64,000 nt of DNA from Streptomyces sp. TP-A0874 (GCF_001748085.1 NZ_BBZK01000006.1:5657-69656); one strand, 5' to 3'. Counted from the first letter of the stretch, positions 34,628 through 44,135 are shown. Program-made: numbers and translations. Notes: generated by a model from the sequence alone, not told the origin.

Positions 34628-35401
34628 TCAGTCCCCTTCCCACGTCGAGATCAACTGGTCGTATCTGGAGCAGCCCATCGCGATCGACGCGTCGCGAGCG
34701 GCCGTCCGGACGGCGGCGATGTGGTCGTCGGTGCCCGGCTCGATCCGCGACAGCGGACCGGAGACGCCGAGCGCCGCAGCCGGCACCCCGCCGGGCCCCA
34801 GGACGACGGCGGCCAAGCCCCCCACCTCGGCCCGCCACTCACCGCGGTTGACCGCGTACCCCTGCTGGCGGACCGTTTCCAGCTCGCCCCGTACGGCGTC
34901 GGCCTCGGTGGTCGTGGCCTCGGTGTACGAGTCGAGGACCGGCGGAAGCTCGGCCAGCAGCGAAGCCGGCTGGTACGCCAGCAGGGCCTTGCCGGAGGCG
35001 ACGCAGTGCGCCGGCGCCCGACCGCCCACCCGGGAGTAAGCCCGCACCGGTTCGGAGCTCTCGATCTTGTGGAGGTAGATCACCTCCCACCCGTCGAGCA
35101 GCGCCAAGTGCACCGTCTCGCGCGTCTGCGCGGCCAGCCGCTCCATCGCGGGCTGCGCCAGGGTGCGCACATCGACCCGGTCCGCGATCGCGTTGCCCAG
35201 CTCGAACAGCTTGAGTGAGCAGGCGTACACGCCACCGGCCCCGGCCGTCACATAGCCGGCCGCCTGGAGCGACTGCAGCGTGCGGTGGATGTTGCTCTTG
35301 GGCCGGCCGAGTTCGCGGGCCAGGTCGCTGACGCCCCGCGGCTCGCTGCTCGCGGCGAGAGCCTCCAGCACTGACAACCCCTTCAACAATGTCGAGTCCA
35401 T
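34628..35401 (-). CDS. IclR-family transcriptional regulator
   Basis: A 257-residue regulator. The winged helix spans about residues 5-65 (LSVLEALAASSEPRGVSDLARELGRPKSNIHRTLQSLQ). The C-terminal ligand-binding GAF-like domain contains RVGGRAPAHCVASGKALLAY. It leads the catabolic operon and faces an MHS-type transporter. Matching 20-bp palindromic sites lie 16-38 bp upstream of its own start and in the transporter leader. It is therefore probably an autoregulating repressor released by a pathway acid. Confidence 0.93.
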   Translation of the reverse strand: MDSTLLKGLSVLEALAASSEPRGVSDLARELGRPKSNIHRTLQSLQAAGYVTAGAGGVYACSLKLFELGNAIADRVDVRTLAQPAMERLAAQTRETVHLALLDGWEVIYLHKIESSEPVRAYSRVGGRAPAHCVASGKALLAYQPASLLAELPPVLDSYTEATTTEADAVRGELETVRQQGYAVNRGEWRAEVGGLAAVVLGPGGVPAAALGVSGPLSRIEPGTDDHIAAVRTAARDASIAMGCSRYDQLISTWEGD

Positions 35402-35416
35402 GGAACCAACCTAGCA

Positions 35417-35450
35417 GGCGTTCCATTATCTAGAACGCCGTTCCAGATAA
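35417..35450. promoter_or_regulatory. IclR operator (full site plus half-site)
   Basis: Perfect 7-bp arms GGCGTTC and GAACGCC flank 9 nt at 35417-35439. Immediately after, CGTTCCAGATAA (35439-35450) repeats the half-site. Reverse-complemented, the full site matches the transporter-side site in 18 of 20 bases. Confidence 0.75.
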
Positions 35451-35555
35451 GACGTTAGACGCAGGGCGCACGACCGGGCAAGGCGCCGGGTGGGCCGCAG
35501 ACGTGACCGTTGACACGTTGGGAATGTCACGCTTCCATGTTCCGGAGGCCGAAAC

Positions 35556-35575
35556 GGCGTTCTAAATATTGGAAC
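35556..35575. promoter_or_regulatory. IclR operator at transporter start
   Basis: GGCGTTCTAAATATTGGAAC, with GTTC-N9-GAAC symmetry. It ends 13 bp before the transporter ATG and partly precedes the GAGGGAGG ribosome site, so binding could block initiation directly. Confidence 0.75.
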
Positions 35576-35588
35576 AGAGGGAGGGTTC

Positions 35589-36929
35589 ATGACGAAACCT
35601 CAAGGGCGGGCAGGAAAGGCGGGGGCCGTCGTACGTGTGACGAGCGGCAACTTCCTGGAGATGTTCGACTTCATGGTGTATGGCTTCTACGCCACCGCCA
35701 TCGCGAACGCGATGTTCCCGTCAGGCAACGAGTTCCTCGCGCTCATGCTGTCGCTGGTCACCTTCGGCGTCGGTTTCCTCATGCGCCCGCTCGGCGCGAT
35801 CGTCCTCGGCGCCTACATCGACAGACACGGCCGGCGCCAGGGCCTGATCCTCAGCCTGAGCATCATGGGAGTAGGCGTGCTACTGCTCGCCCTGACCCCC
35901 ACTTACGCGACCATCGGCGCCCTCGCACCGATCCTCGTCCTCGTCGGTCGACTGCTTCAGGGCTTCTCCGCCGGAGCCGAGTCCGGAGGCGTCTCGGTCT
36001 ACCTTTCCGAGATCTCCCCGCCCGGGCGCCGGGGCTTCTACGTCGCCTGGCAGTCCGCCAGCCAGCAGGTCTCGGTCGTGGTCGCCGCTCTCATCGGCGT
36101 GGCACTGCACTTCAGCCTCTCGGCCGACCAGACCGCCGCCTGGGGCTGGCGCATCCCGTTCCTCTTCGGTTCGCTGATCGTGCCGTTCCTGTTCTACGTC
36201 CGCAGGAGCCTGCAGGAGACCGACGACTTCGCGGACCGTGCCGCGCGCAGGCAGCGCCCCAGTTTCCGCGAGGTGTACCGCACGATCCTGCGGGAGTGGC
36301 GCATCGTCGGGACAGCAGTCCTCCTGGTGACCCTGACGAGCGTGATGTTCTACCTCATCACCGCCTACACGCCGACGTTCGGCGAACGCGAACTCGGCCT
36401 CTCCGCCATGGACAGCTACACCGTGACCCTGGTCGTCGGCGTGTCCAACTTCGTCTGGGTGCCCGTGATGGGAGCCGTCTCCGACCGCTTCGGCCGGATC
36501 CCGGTCCTGATCACCTTCTCCACACTGGTGGCGGTCACCGGATACCCGGTCATGGTCTGGCTGGTGGCCGACCCCAGCTTCGCTCGTATGATGACGACCC
36601 TGCTGTGGCTGTCCTTCCTGTACGGCGGCTACCAGGGCGTCATGGTGGTCACGCTGACCGAGATGATGCCGGCCGCCGTCCGCGCGACCGGCTTCGCCCT
36701 CGCCTACAGCCTCGCCCAAGCGGTCTTCGGCGGCTTCACCCCGGCGATCTGCACCTGGCTGATCGAAGTCACCGGAAGCCGCGCCATGCCGGGGCTGTGG
36801 CTCGCCGGGTCCGCCGTCATCAGCGTCCTCGGAACCCTTCTGCTCGCCCGGTCCGGAGCGTTGCGACGCGGCGCCGCGAACGACGGGCCCACCACGGCCG
36901 ACCTCCCGCAGCCCTCACCGACGGCCTGA
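35589..36929 (+). CDS. MFS metabolite:H+ symporter (MHS family)
   Basis: A 446-residue 12-helix transporter. The ATG at 35589 follows AGGGAGGGTTC. MHS-family signatures are visible: GNFLEMFDFMVYGFYAT, RPLGAIVLGAYIDRHGRR between helices 2 and 3, and AESGGVSVYLSEISPPGRRG. Relatives carry citrate, tricarballylate, alpha-ketoglutarate or similar acids. Sharing an operator with the IclR operon indicates uptake of the acid that the operon degrades. Confidence 0.9.
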   Translation: MTKPQGRAGKAGAVVRVTSGNFLEMFDFMVYGFYATAIANAMFPSGNEFLALMLSLVTFGVGFLMRPLGAIVLGAYIDRHGRRQGLILSLSIMGVGVLLLALTPTYATIGALAPILVLVGRLLQGFSAGAESGGVSVYLSEISPPGRRGFYVAWQSASQQVSVVVAALIGVALHFSLSADQTAAWGWRIPFLFGSLIVPFLFYVRRSLQETDDFADRAARRQRPSFREVYRTILREWRIVGTAVLLVTLTSVMFYLITAYTPTFGERELGLSAMDSYTVTLVVGVSNFVWVPVMGAVSDRFGRIPVLITFSTLVAVTGYPVMVWLVADPSFARMMTTLLWLSFLYGGYQGVMVVTLTEMMPAAVRATGFALAYSLAQAVFGGFTPAICTWLIEVTGSRAMPGLWLAGSAVISVLGTLLLARSGALRRGAANDGPTTADLPQPSPTA

Positions 36930-37390
36930 GAGGCACTGCCCGAGCACTCCGCCGGGAAGTCCCCGCACGTCCGTGATCCCGGCAGGTGGGCCGAGCCCCG
37001 GCCCCCAGGGGCTTCGGAGCGGCCGGGGCGGACGTCGAGGACGACCGACTCGTCCCCGCGGCCCCTCTCCGCCACCGACCGGCCTTCCCGGGATGCAACC
37101 CCGGAAGGCCGCACCGCTGGGCCCGGCACACCAGTCCAGGCTCCGCAAGAGACCACGAAGCCCGGGATATCCGGTCGACCACCGAACCGGGCTTCGCCCC
37201 GCCGACCCCGTGGGGAAACATCGGATACCGGCCTGGCTGGCCAACGCGCACCCTTCGGCGCGTGACGTCCCCGCAGGTACGATGCTTTCCGGGACATTGC
37301 GGCAAGTCCCGTCCACAGCACGGTGGTTCGGAAGGTGACAGCCGAGCGTACGGTGACGTACGCCGCGGGGGGCACGGTCTGGGGGACGCG
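36930..37390. other. 461-bp intergenic region with hairpins
   Basis: No convincing gene. At 37081-37110 GGCCTTCCCGGG and CCCCGGAAGGCC make a strong hairpin, a likely terminator for the transporter gene. At 37157-37195 GAAGCCCGG and CCGGGCTTC form a 9-bp stem with a 21-nt loop. The remaining 190 bp should hold the promoter of the AAA+ gene, but no clear hexamers were seen. Confidence 0.5.
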
Positions 37391-39316
37391 ATGGACTTCA
37401 CGCAGGGCGCCCATGATCCGGCTGATCTGGCCTGGCTGCGCGGGGTGGACGCCTACACCATGGGCGCCTATCCGCAGGCCGAGGAGGAGTTCCGGTCCGC
37501 GGTGCAGAGCGACCCGGGTATGGCCGACGCCTGGCTCGGCCTGCACGCACTGCGGGTGGAGACCAGTACGGCGCTGCTCCGGATCTACCAACACCGGGAG
37601 CGCTTCGGCGAACAGCGCGCCCGGCACCGGCGGAAGCTGAACTCCTGGTACTGGCTGGGCTGGTGGGTACAGCCCGTGCTGGAGACCCCCCGGGACCTGC
37701 GCCTCGCGCACGCCTCCCACTGGCTCGACGGCCGGCACGTCGCGGAGCTCGACCGGGCGCTCGCCGCCTGCCCTCCGGTCGACGCCGACCCGCAGGCACG
37801 CTTCCTGCACGCCTGCCGCGCCTACCTCGTCAAGGACTGGGAACGTCTGGTGCTCCACACCGACCCACTGCTGGACGATCCGCTGCTGGGGATCGAGGCC
37901 AGGCTCTTCGCCGGGATGGCACGGGTCCGGCTGGAGATGTACCAGCAGGCGCAGCCGCTGCTGGACGCCGCGCTGATGCGCTGTCGCAGCGAGCAGCCGC
38001 AGCGCAAGGAGTTGCGCTACTGGCTGGCCCGGGCACATGAGGGCACCGGCCGCACCGCCGCGGCCCTCCCCCTCTACCGTGCGGTCCACCGCACGGATCC
38101 CACCTTCATGGACACCGCCGCCCGGCTGGCCGCGATCTCCGACGGCGACGGTTTCGAGGAGGCCGGCGGCCTCGCCGCGCTCTCCCTTTCCGGGGCCGCC
38201 GGCCCCGAGGGGCTGGAGGGCTCGCTGGAGCCGCCCGGCACGACCGGCTACGAGTTCGGGGACGCAGGCGAGTTCGCCGTTCCACCGGAGGAGGAGCAGC
38301 CCCCGGCCGGCGCCGCGCCCTCCGAGGCCGACAGCCCCCGGGAGAAGGGGGCGCCGCCGGGCCCGGATACGGCGAACGGCGCGGGATCCTCGCCCCTGCC
38401 GTCCGGGCCGGCCGACCCCGCCCTGCTCGAGGAGGCGCTGGCGGAGCTGGAGCGCATGGTGGGGCTCGAGCCGGTGAAGCGGCAGGTGCGGGCGCTGTCG
38501 GCACAGCTGCGGATGGCCCGGCTGCGGGTCAGCGAGGGGCTGCCGGTCCAACCGCCGAAGCGGCACTTCGTCTTCTCCGGCCCCTCCGGCACCGGGAAGA
38601 CCACGGTGGCCCGCATCCTGGGCCGGGCCTTCTACTCGCTCGGTTTGCTCGGGGGCGACCACCTCGTCGAGGCGCAACGTTCCGACCTGGTCGGGGAGTT
38701 CCTCGGGCAGACGGCGGTGAAGGCGAACGAGCTGATCGACTCCGCACTGGGCGGGGTGCTCTTCGTCGACGAGGCGTACAGCCTTTCGAACACCGGTTAC
38801 AGCAAGGGTGACGCCTACGGTGACGAGGCCCTGCAGGTGCTGCTCAAGCGGGCCGAGGACAACCGCGACCGGCTGGTGGTCATCCTCGCGGGCTACCCGG
38901 AGGGGATGGACCGGCTGCTGACGACCAACCCCGGGCTGGCCTCACGCTTCACCACCCGGGTGGACTTCCCCAGCTACCGGCCGCCCGAGCTGACCCGGAT
39001 CGGGGAGGTACTGGCAGCTGAGAACGGCGACCACTGGGACGAAGAGGCTCTTGAGGAACTCCGGAGCATCAGCGATCACGTGGTGGAGCAGGGGTGGATC
39101 GACGAGCTCGGCAACGGCCGCTTCCTTCGTACCCTCTACGAGAAGAGCTGCGCCTACCGCGACCTCCGGCTCTCCGGCTACGGCGCCGAGCCGACCCGCG
39201 AGGACCTCGCCACGCTCCGGCTCCCCGACCTCATGCAGGCCTACGGCGAGGTGCTCTCCGGACGCGGACCGACCCGGCCCGGACCACCGGACTCCGGCCC
39301 ACAGGACCGGTTGTGA
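37391..39316 (+). CDS. EccA-like AAA+ ATPase with TPR-like N-domain
   Basis: A 641-residue CbxX/CfqX-type AAA+ protein. The N-terminal about 260 residues are helical and TPR-like, then a Pro/Glu/Gly-rich linker (about 265-340), then the ATPase: Walker A GPSGTGKTT at 397-405, Walker B GGVLFVDEAYSL, and NPGLASRFTT as sensor region. The layout matches EccA of mycobacterial ESX secretion systems, but no EccB, EccC, EccD, EsxA/B or PE/PPE-like genes lie in the window. It may act alone or with unlinked partners. Confidence 0.88.
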   Translation: MDFTQGAHDPADLAWLRGVDAYTMGAYPQAEEEFRSAVQSDPGMADAWLGLHALRVETSTALLRIYQHRERFGEQRARHRRKLNSWYWLGWWVQPVLETPRDLRLAHASHWLDGRHVAELDRALAACPPVDADPQARFLHACRAYLVKDWERLVLHTDPLLDDPLLGIEARLFAGMARVRLEMYQQAQPLLDAALMRCRSEQPQRKELRYWLARAHEGTGRTAAALPLYRAVHRTDPTFMDTAARLAAISDGDGFEEAGGLAALSLSGAAGPEGLEGSLEPPGTTGYEFGDAGEFAVPPEEEQPPAGAAPSEADSPREKGAPPGPDTANGAGSSPLPSGPADPALLEEALAELERMVGLEPVKRQVRALSAQLRMARLRVSEGLPVQPPKRHFVFSGPSGTGKTTVARILGRAFYSLGLLGGDHLVEAQRSDLVGEFLGQTAVKANELIDSALGGVLFVDEAYSLSNTGYSKGDAYGDEALQVLLKRAEDNRDRLVVILAGYPEGMDRLLTTNPGLASRFTTRVDFPSYRPPELTRIGEVLAAENGDHWDEEALEELRSISDHVVEQGWIDELGNGRFLRTLYEKSCAYRDLRLSGYGAEPTREDLATLRLPDLMQAYGEVLSGRGPTRPGPPDSGPQDRL

Positions 39317-39511
39317 CCGTCGAGGACCGGGCGGGGCCGGGCCCCGCGGCATCCCACCACCGATCGGTCCGCCCGGGGGCACCGGAGCCGCCATCCGGCT
39401 GATGCCGCTCCGCCGGTCGGTGCGGCGCCGGACCCCACCGCGCAGAATGGCTCCGGCGGTGCGGGCGAGGTACGGACCGGGTCACCGCGGCGAGGACGGG
39501 AGGCAGAACCG

Positions 39512-39562
39512 ATGGCCGGGGCGATCAGCACGTGCGGCCGGGCAGACCGGCAGTCCGGGTGA
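39512..39562 (+). CDS. Short leader ORF coupled to PP2C phosphatase
   Basis: ATG at 39512 with GGGAGG eight bases upstream opens a 16-codon frame, MAGAISTCGRADRQSG, ending TGA at 39560-39562. The stop overlaps the GTG start of the phosphatase (GTGA). The phosphatase start itself lacks a good ribosome site, so this peptide's translation may feed ribosomes to it. No obvious regulatory codon run is present. Confidence 0.5.
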   Translation: MAGAISTCGRADRQSG

Positions 39563-40713
39563 CGGCCGACCTGCCTGACCCGCCCCACTTCCCGGGGCGC
39601 CGGAGAGCGGCCCCCGACGTGCAGCTGACCGACGACCGGAAGTTGGCCACCCTGGTGCTGGTGGTGACCGGGGTCGTGGTCTGGCTCGATGTGTGGACGG
39701 GCACGTCCGTACGTCTGGTCCGGCTGCTGGTCGTGCTGCCCGCCTTCGTGGCCGGGCTGGGGAACGTGCGGCAGACCACTGTGGTCGCCGGCTGGGTGTT
39801 CGTCGTGGTCACGACCGCGGCGCTCATCCCTCCGTACAACATGGGCGACACCTTGGCCGCGATCGTGCTGGAGCTGATGTTCTGCGGGTTGAGCGTCGGC
39901 GCCTGCCACTGGCGGATCCGGCGGGAGAGTGAGATCAGGCGGCTACGCTCCGCCGCGGTGGCCCTGCAGCGGCAGATCCTCCGCCCCTTCCCGCTGCGAA
40001 CCGCGGAACTCTCTGTCGACGGCCTGTACGAGCCGCTGCAGGAGGACCGGCTGATCGGCGGGGACGTCTACGAGGTGGTGGCCTCGCCGTACGGCACCCG
40101 GGTGCTGATCGGCGATGTGCAGGGCAAGGGTCTGCCGGCGATCGGGGTCGGCTTCGCCGTGCTGGGCGCCTTCCGCGAGTCCGCGGTGCGCGAACCCACG
40201 CTCACCCGAGTGGTCGACGCGCTCGAGGAGGCGGTCGTCCGGCACAACCGCTTCTCGAAGCAGTCAGGTGATCTGGAGCGCTTCGTGACCGCCCTGGTGT
40301 TGAGCATCGACGACGGCCCCCGGGTGCAGGCCGTCAACTGCGGGCATCTCCAGCCTCAGTTGCTGAACGCCGACGTGGTGTCCGCGATCGACCTAGGGAC
40401 GGCCGACGTGCCGTTGGGCATGGCGGAACTCACGGGTGGTGTGCGGTCCACGGCCGACTTCGGTTTCCCCTCCGCCGCGACGCTGCTGATCTGCACCGAC
40501 GGGGTCACCGAAGCCCGGGGGCCGGCGGGCGACTTCTACCCCCTCGAAGAGCGGCTGCCGCGGTGGACCGGACTGGCTCCGGCAGAGCTGACCGAGGAGT
40601 TGCGGGGCGATCTGACCCGCTTCTCCCGGGGGGTGCAGCGTGACGACATCGCGATGCTGGCGCTGCGGCGGCGGCCGCAGCCCGCGGCGGCCGACGAGGG
40701 CAGCGCCGGCTGA
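39559..40713 (+). CDS. Membrane SpoIIE/RsbU-type PP2C serine phosphatase
   Basis: A 384-residue protein. The GTG at 39559 overlaps the leader ORF stop; an in-frame GTG at 39532 is an alternative. Three to four hydrophobic segments span about residues 30-115 (ATLVLVVTGVVVWLDVW onward), followed by a PP2C domain: GGDVYEVV and GDVQGKG carry metal-binding Asp residues, and CTDGVTEARG and RDDIAMLAL are conserved C-terminal motifs. Such proteins dephosphorylate anti-sigma-factor antagonists in stress signalling. No sigma or anti-sigma partner is adjacent. Confidence 0.9.
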   Translation: MTADLPDPPHFPGRRRAAPDVQLTDDRKLATLVLVVTGVVVWLDVWTGTSVRLVRLLVVLPAFVAGLGNVRQTTVVAGWVFVVVTTAALIPPYNMGDTLAAIVLELMFCGLSVGACHWRIRRESEIRRLRSAAVALQRQILRPFPLRTAELSVDGLYEPLQEDRLIGGDVYEVVASPYGTRVLIGDVQGKGLPAIGVGFAVLGAFRESAVREPTLTRVVDALEEAVVRHNRFSKQSGDLERFVTALVLSIDDGPRVQAVNCGHLQPQLLNADVVSAIDLGTADVPLGMAELTGGVRSTADFGFPSAATLLICTDGVTEARGPAGDFYPLEERLPRWTGLAPAELTEELRGDLTRFSRGVQRDDIAMLALRRRPQPAAADEGSAG

Positions 40714-40743
40714 CGCGCTCCGGTCCCGAGGCCCCCGGTCCCG

Positions 40744-41913
40744 TCAGCCGATGCCCGCCCCGCTGCGCCGCCCTCCGGCCGGGCGCGGCTGCGGGGTAGG
40801 CGGGCCGCTCCCCGCTCGGCCGAGCGGTTCGGGCACTACGGGCCCGGCCACCGGACGGTGCCCGGGCGGGCCGCCCCGTGGGCCGTGGCGGTGGGCTGGG
40901 TCCCGCACCTCCCCGACCAGCATCTCCAGTACGTTCTCCAGGGCCACCAGGCCCAGCACCCGGCCGGAGGCGTCGGCCACCTGCGCCAGATGTGTCGCCG
41001 CCCCGCGCATCACGCCGAGCGCGTCGTCCAGCGGCAGATCGGCGGGGAGGGTGGCCATCGGCCGCCAGAGCCGGCGGGGCACCGCTCGGTCGGGTGCCTC
41101 GAGGTCAAGCACGTCCTTCACATGGAGGTAGCCCAGGAACGCACCGCCCGGGGCCCGCACCGGGAAGCGGGAGAACCCGGTCCGCACGGTCAGTTCCTCG
41201 ATCCGGCTCGGTGTCACCGACGGATCGACGGTGACCAGTGCGGACGGGTCGAGAAGAACCTCGGTGACCGGCAGGCTACCCAGCCCCAGGGCGTCCGCCA
41301 GCCGCGCCCGCTCCCCCGCTCCGAGCAGGCCCGCCTCGCGGGAGTCGTCCACCAGCCGGGTGAGCTGCTCGCTGGTGCACACGGCGTCGACCTCGTCCCT
41401 GACCTCGACCCGGAACAGCCTCAGCACGGCACCGGCGCAGTTGCCGAGCAGTGTGGTGATCGGCCGGCACAGCCGTGCGAAGGCCACCAGGGCCGGGGCG
41501 AGCCGCAGGGCGGTCCGCTCGGGCGCAGCCATGGCCAGGTTCTTCGGCACCATCTCACCGACGACCAGGTGGAGGGAGACAACCGCCGTCAGGGCTATGG
41601 CGTAGCCCAGCGGATGGACCAGCGGCGCCGGCATCCGCACCGCTCGGAAGAGCGGTTCCAGCAGACGGGCGACGGTGGGTTCGGCGACCGCGCCGAGAGT
41701 GAGTGAGCAGACGGTGATACCGAACTGGGCGGCGGCCATCATCTGCGGGAGGTTCTCCAGCCCCCGCAGGACCGTCCGGGCGCGCGCCGAGCCCTCCGCG
41801 GCGAGTGGTTCGATCTGGCTGCGGCGCACCGACACCAGTGCGAACTCGGCGCCCACGAAGAAGGCGTTTCCCAGGAGCAGTAGAGCGGCGAAGAAGAGTT
41901 GGAGCAGGCTCAC
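40744..41913 (-). CDS. CNNM/CorC-type membrane protein (short, no C-terminal CorC domain)
   Basis: A 389-residue protein with an N-terminal DUF21 membrane domain (about 1-175) and two CBS motifs (about 200-330: RFPVRAPGGAFLGYLHVKDVLDLE and VADASGRVLGLVALENVLEMLVGEV). A Pro/Arg-rich tail replaces the CorC/HlyC domain. Related proteins bind adenine nucleotides and affect Mg or other divalent-ion transport. Its GTG overlaps the stop of the upstream paralogue. Confidence 0.9.
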   Translation of the reverse strand: MSLLQLFFAALLLLGNAFFVGAEFALVSVRRSQIEPLAAEGSARARTVLRGLENLPQMMAAAQFGITVCSLTLGAVAEPTVARLLEPLFRAVRMPAPLVHPLGYAIALTAVVSLHLVVGEMVPKNLAMAAPERTALRLAPALVAFARLCRPITTLLGNCAGAVLRLFRVEVRDEVDAVCTSEQLTRLVDDSREAGLLGAGERARLADALGLGSLPVTEVLLDPSALVTVDPSVTPSRIEELTVRTGFSRFPVRAPGGAFLGYLHVKDVLDLEAPDRAVPRRLWRPMATLPADLPLDDALGVMRGAATHLAQVADASGRVLGLVALENVLEMLVGEVRDPAHRHGPRGGPPGHRPVAGPVVPEPLGRAGSGPPTPQPRPAGGRRSGAGIG

Positions 41914-43346
41914 CGCAGCGCCGCCTCAGGGCTCGGCACGGGTGGCCGGCTCCCGCCACGCTCCTCGGGGCCGGCCCCGGCCCTCCGAACCGGGGGTTCG
42001 GGTCGCCGCCCGTGCGGGGGCCGGAAGGGGCCGGCAGGCACGGCGCCGGGTCGGACCACCCTGATCCGTTCGGCCCGGTGGTGCCCCACCGCCCGCACCC
42101 GCAGCTCCCAGCCCCCGGCCTCGGCGACGTCGCCGGGCACGGGAATCCGGCCGAGGAGGTCGGCCACCAGGCCGGCCACCGTCTCGTACGGCCCGTCAGG
42201 TGCCTGGAGGCCGATCCGGCGGAGGGCGTCCAGTCGGCAGCCGCCGTCGGCGTCCCAGGCGGACCTGCCGTCCTGGACGGGAGCGGCGACCAGTTCCGGC
42301 TGGTCGGCCAGGTCGTGTTCGTCGCGTACCTCGCCGACGAGTTCCTCGACGATGTCCTCCAGCGTCACCACACCGGCCGTACCGCCGTACTCGTCCACCA
42401 CGACGGCTATCGGCTGCTCGCTGCGGAGCCGCTCCAGCAGCGGCTGCACCGGCAGCGTCCGGGGCACCATCAGGGCCGGCCGGGCGATCCTGGCGACGGG
42501 CGTGCGGAGCCGCTCCTCGACGGGCACGGCGAGGGCGTCCTTGAGGTGCACCATGCCGACCACCTCGTCCAGCCGCCCGCGGTGGACCGGGAACCGGGAG
42601 AGGCCGGTGGCCCTGGTGAGGTTCACGACGTCCTCGGCCGTCGCGGAGGCGTGGAGCGCGCTGACCCGTACCCGGGGGGTCATGACGTGGTGCGCGGTCA
42701 GTCCGGCCAGCGAGAGGGTGCGCACGAACAGGTCGGCCGTGTCCTGTTCGAGGGCGCCGGCTCGGGCGGAGTGCCTGGCCAGGGAGACCAGTTCGCCGGG
42801 GGTGCGGGCCGACTCCAACTCCTCGGTGGGCTCCACGCCCAGGGCCCGCACCAGTCGGTTGGCGAAGGCGTTGAGCACGGCGATGACCGGCCTGAACACG
42901 TGGGTGAAGGCCTGCTGCGGGCGGGCTGCGAAGCCGGCGACCCGCAGCGGCTGGGAGACCGCCCAGTTCTTGGGCACGAGTTCCCCGATCACCAGTTGCG
43001 CCGCCGAGGCGAGGAGCATGCCCACGACCACGGCGACGCCGGGCACCATCCCGGCGGGCAGACCGGTCGCGGTGACGGGGCCGGTGAGCAGTCGGGCGAG
43101 CGCCGGTTCGGCCAGCATGCCGACCGCCAGTGAGGTGATGGTGATGCCCAGTTGGGTGCCGGAGAGTTGGAACGACAGCTCGGGCAGGGCCGCCACGACT
43201 GATCGGGCTCTCCGGTCCCCCTCGGCGGCGGCGCGCTCGGCCTCGCCCCGCTCGACGGTGACCAGGCTGAATTCGGCGGCCACGAAGAAGCCGTTGGCGA
43301 CCACCAAGAGGATCGCCGCAGCCAGCAGGAGCAGTGGGATGGTCAT
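41910..43346 (-). CDS. CNNM/CorC-type membrane protein (full length)
   Basis: A 478-residue paralogue of the next gene. The ATG at 43346 has GGGAGG eight bases upstream and begins MTIPLLLLAAAILLV. The DUF21 membrane domain is followed by a CBS pair (SRFPVHRGRLDEVVGMVHLKDAL and AVVVDEYGGTAGVVTLEDIVEELVGEV) and a CorC/HlyC domain (about 335-430). It is a predicted divalent-cation exporter or regulator. The two genes are translationally coupled and may form a heteromer. Confidence 0.92.
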   Translation of the reverse strand: MTIPLLLLAAAILLVVANGFFVAAEFSLVTVERGEAERAAAEGDRRARSVVAALPELSFQLSGTQLGITITSLAVGMLAEPALARLLTGPVTATGLPAGMVPGVAVVVGMLLASAAQLVIGELVPKNWAVSQPLRVAGFAARPQQAFTHVFRPVIAVLNAFANRLVRALGVEPTEELESARTPGELVSLARHSARAGALEQDTADLFVRTLSLAGLTAHHVMTPRVRVSALHASATAEDVVNLTRATGLSRFPVHRGRLDEVVGMVHLKDALAVPVEERLRTPVARIARPALMVPRTLPVQPLLERLRSEQPIAVVVDEYGGTAGVVTLEDIVEELVGEVRDEHDLADQPELVAAPVQDGRSAWDADGGCRLDALRRIGLQAPDGPYETVAGLVADLLGRIPVPGDVAEAGGWELRVRAVGHHRAERIRVVRPGAVPAGPFRPPHGRRPEPPVRRAGAGPEERGGSRPPVPSPEAALR

Positions 43347-43598
43347 ACCGCCGCCTCCGGGAGGGAGGCGGCGCAAATATTAACGGACGGGCCGTCCATT
43401 GTCGGAGGATTCACTCCTCGGTCAGCAGGTGCCCCGTGGGTCGCGGTCCGCGCGGCCCGGGTCGGTGCGGGGTGGGGCGCCCAGCGCGCCACCGGGGACC
43501 AGACTAATCACTGGGGAATTCGCTGCGAACCCACCCGGAGTAGCCGTCTTGGAGAGGCCGGTTGGACTGGCGGCGGGACCGACCGGGACCGTCCCGCC

Positions 43599-44135
43599 TC
43601 AGGCCCCGGGGCTTCCGGACCCGTAGTGATCGGCCAGAGCCCGCAGCGCACGGGCGTCGGCGATGGCCCGCCCCTTGGCCAGACCGGGCTGGATCCCCAT
43701 GGCAGCCATATGGCTGCCGTCGGCGAGGTCGAGGTAGACCCAGGGGTCGCCGGCACGGAGGTTCACACGGATCACCTCCGCCCATTCGAGTCTGCGCACG
43801 GTGGTGATGTTGACGACGGTGATCCCCTCGCGGTCGGCGTCCACTCGGGGCCGGCTGAGCAGGCCGAGAACGCCGAGGAAGAGCAGCCCGACGAAGACGA
43901 AGCTGCTCCGCTCACCTCCTCCGAGCGAGGGCAGCAGCACGGCCACGGCCGTGAGCACGGCGAACAGCGAGCCGCCCACCGTCAGCAGCACCACCCGGGT
44001 GACGGTGGGCCGGAAGACGACCGGCAGGTCCGGCAGGTCCGCTGGGGCGGACCCGGCCGGTGTACCGCCGACCCCTTGCTGTGCCGCCGCGGGGGACACC
44101 GGACCGTCCGCCCCGGGCTGTTCGTCGTGGTTCAC
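43599..44135 (-). CDS. PH-domain membrane protein
   Basis: A 178-residue protein. An N-terminal Pro/Gly-rich tail (1-40) precedes two membrane helices (about 45-95), then a bacterial PH-like domain with VDADREGITVVNITTVRRLEWAEVIRVNL and DLADGSHMAAMGIQPG. Its exact role is unknown. It lies 16 bp beyond hisG on the same strand, the arrangement I recall from Streptomyces genomes. Confidence 0.85.
   Translation of the reverse strand: MNHDEQPGADGPVSPAAAQQGVGGTPAGSAPADLPDLPVVFRPTVTRVVLLTVGGSLFAVLTAVAVLLPSLGGGERSSFVFVGLLFLGVLGLLSRPRVDADREGITVVNITTVRRLEWAEVIRVNLRAGDPWVYLDLADGSHMAAMGIQPGLAKGRAIADARALRALADHYGSGSPGA

Noticed and set aside
37391..39316. Evidence for a complete type VII secretion locus
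   Set aside because: Only the EccA-like ATPase is present; no EccB/C/D or Esx-type small proteins were found.
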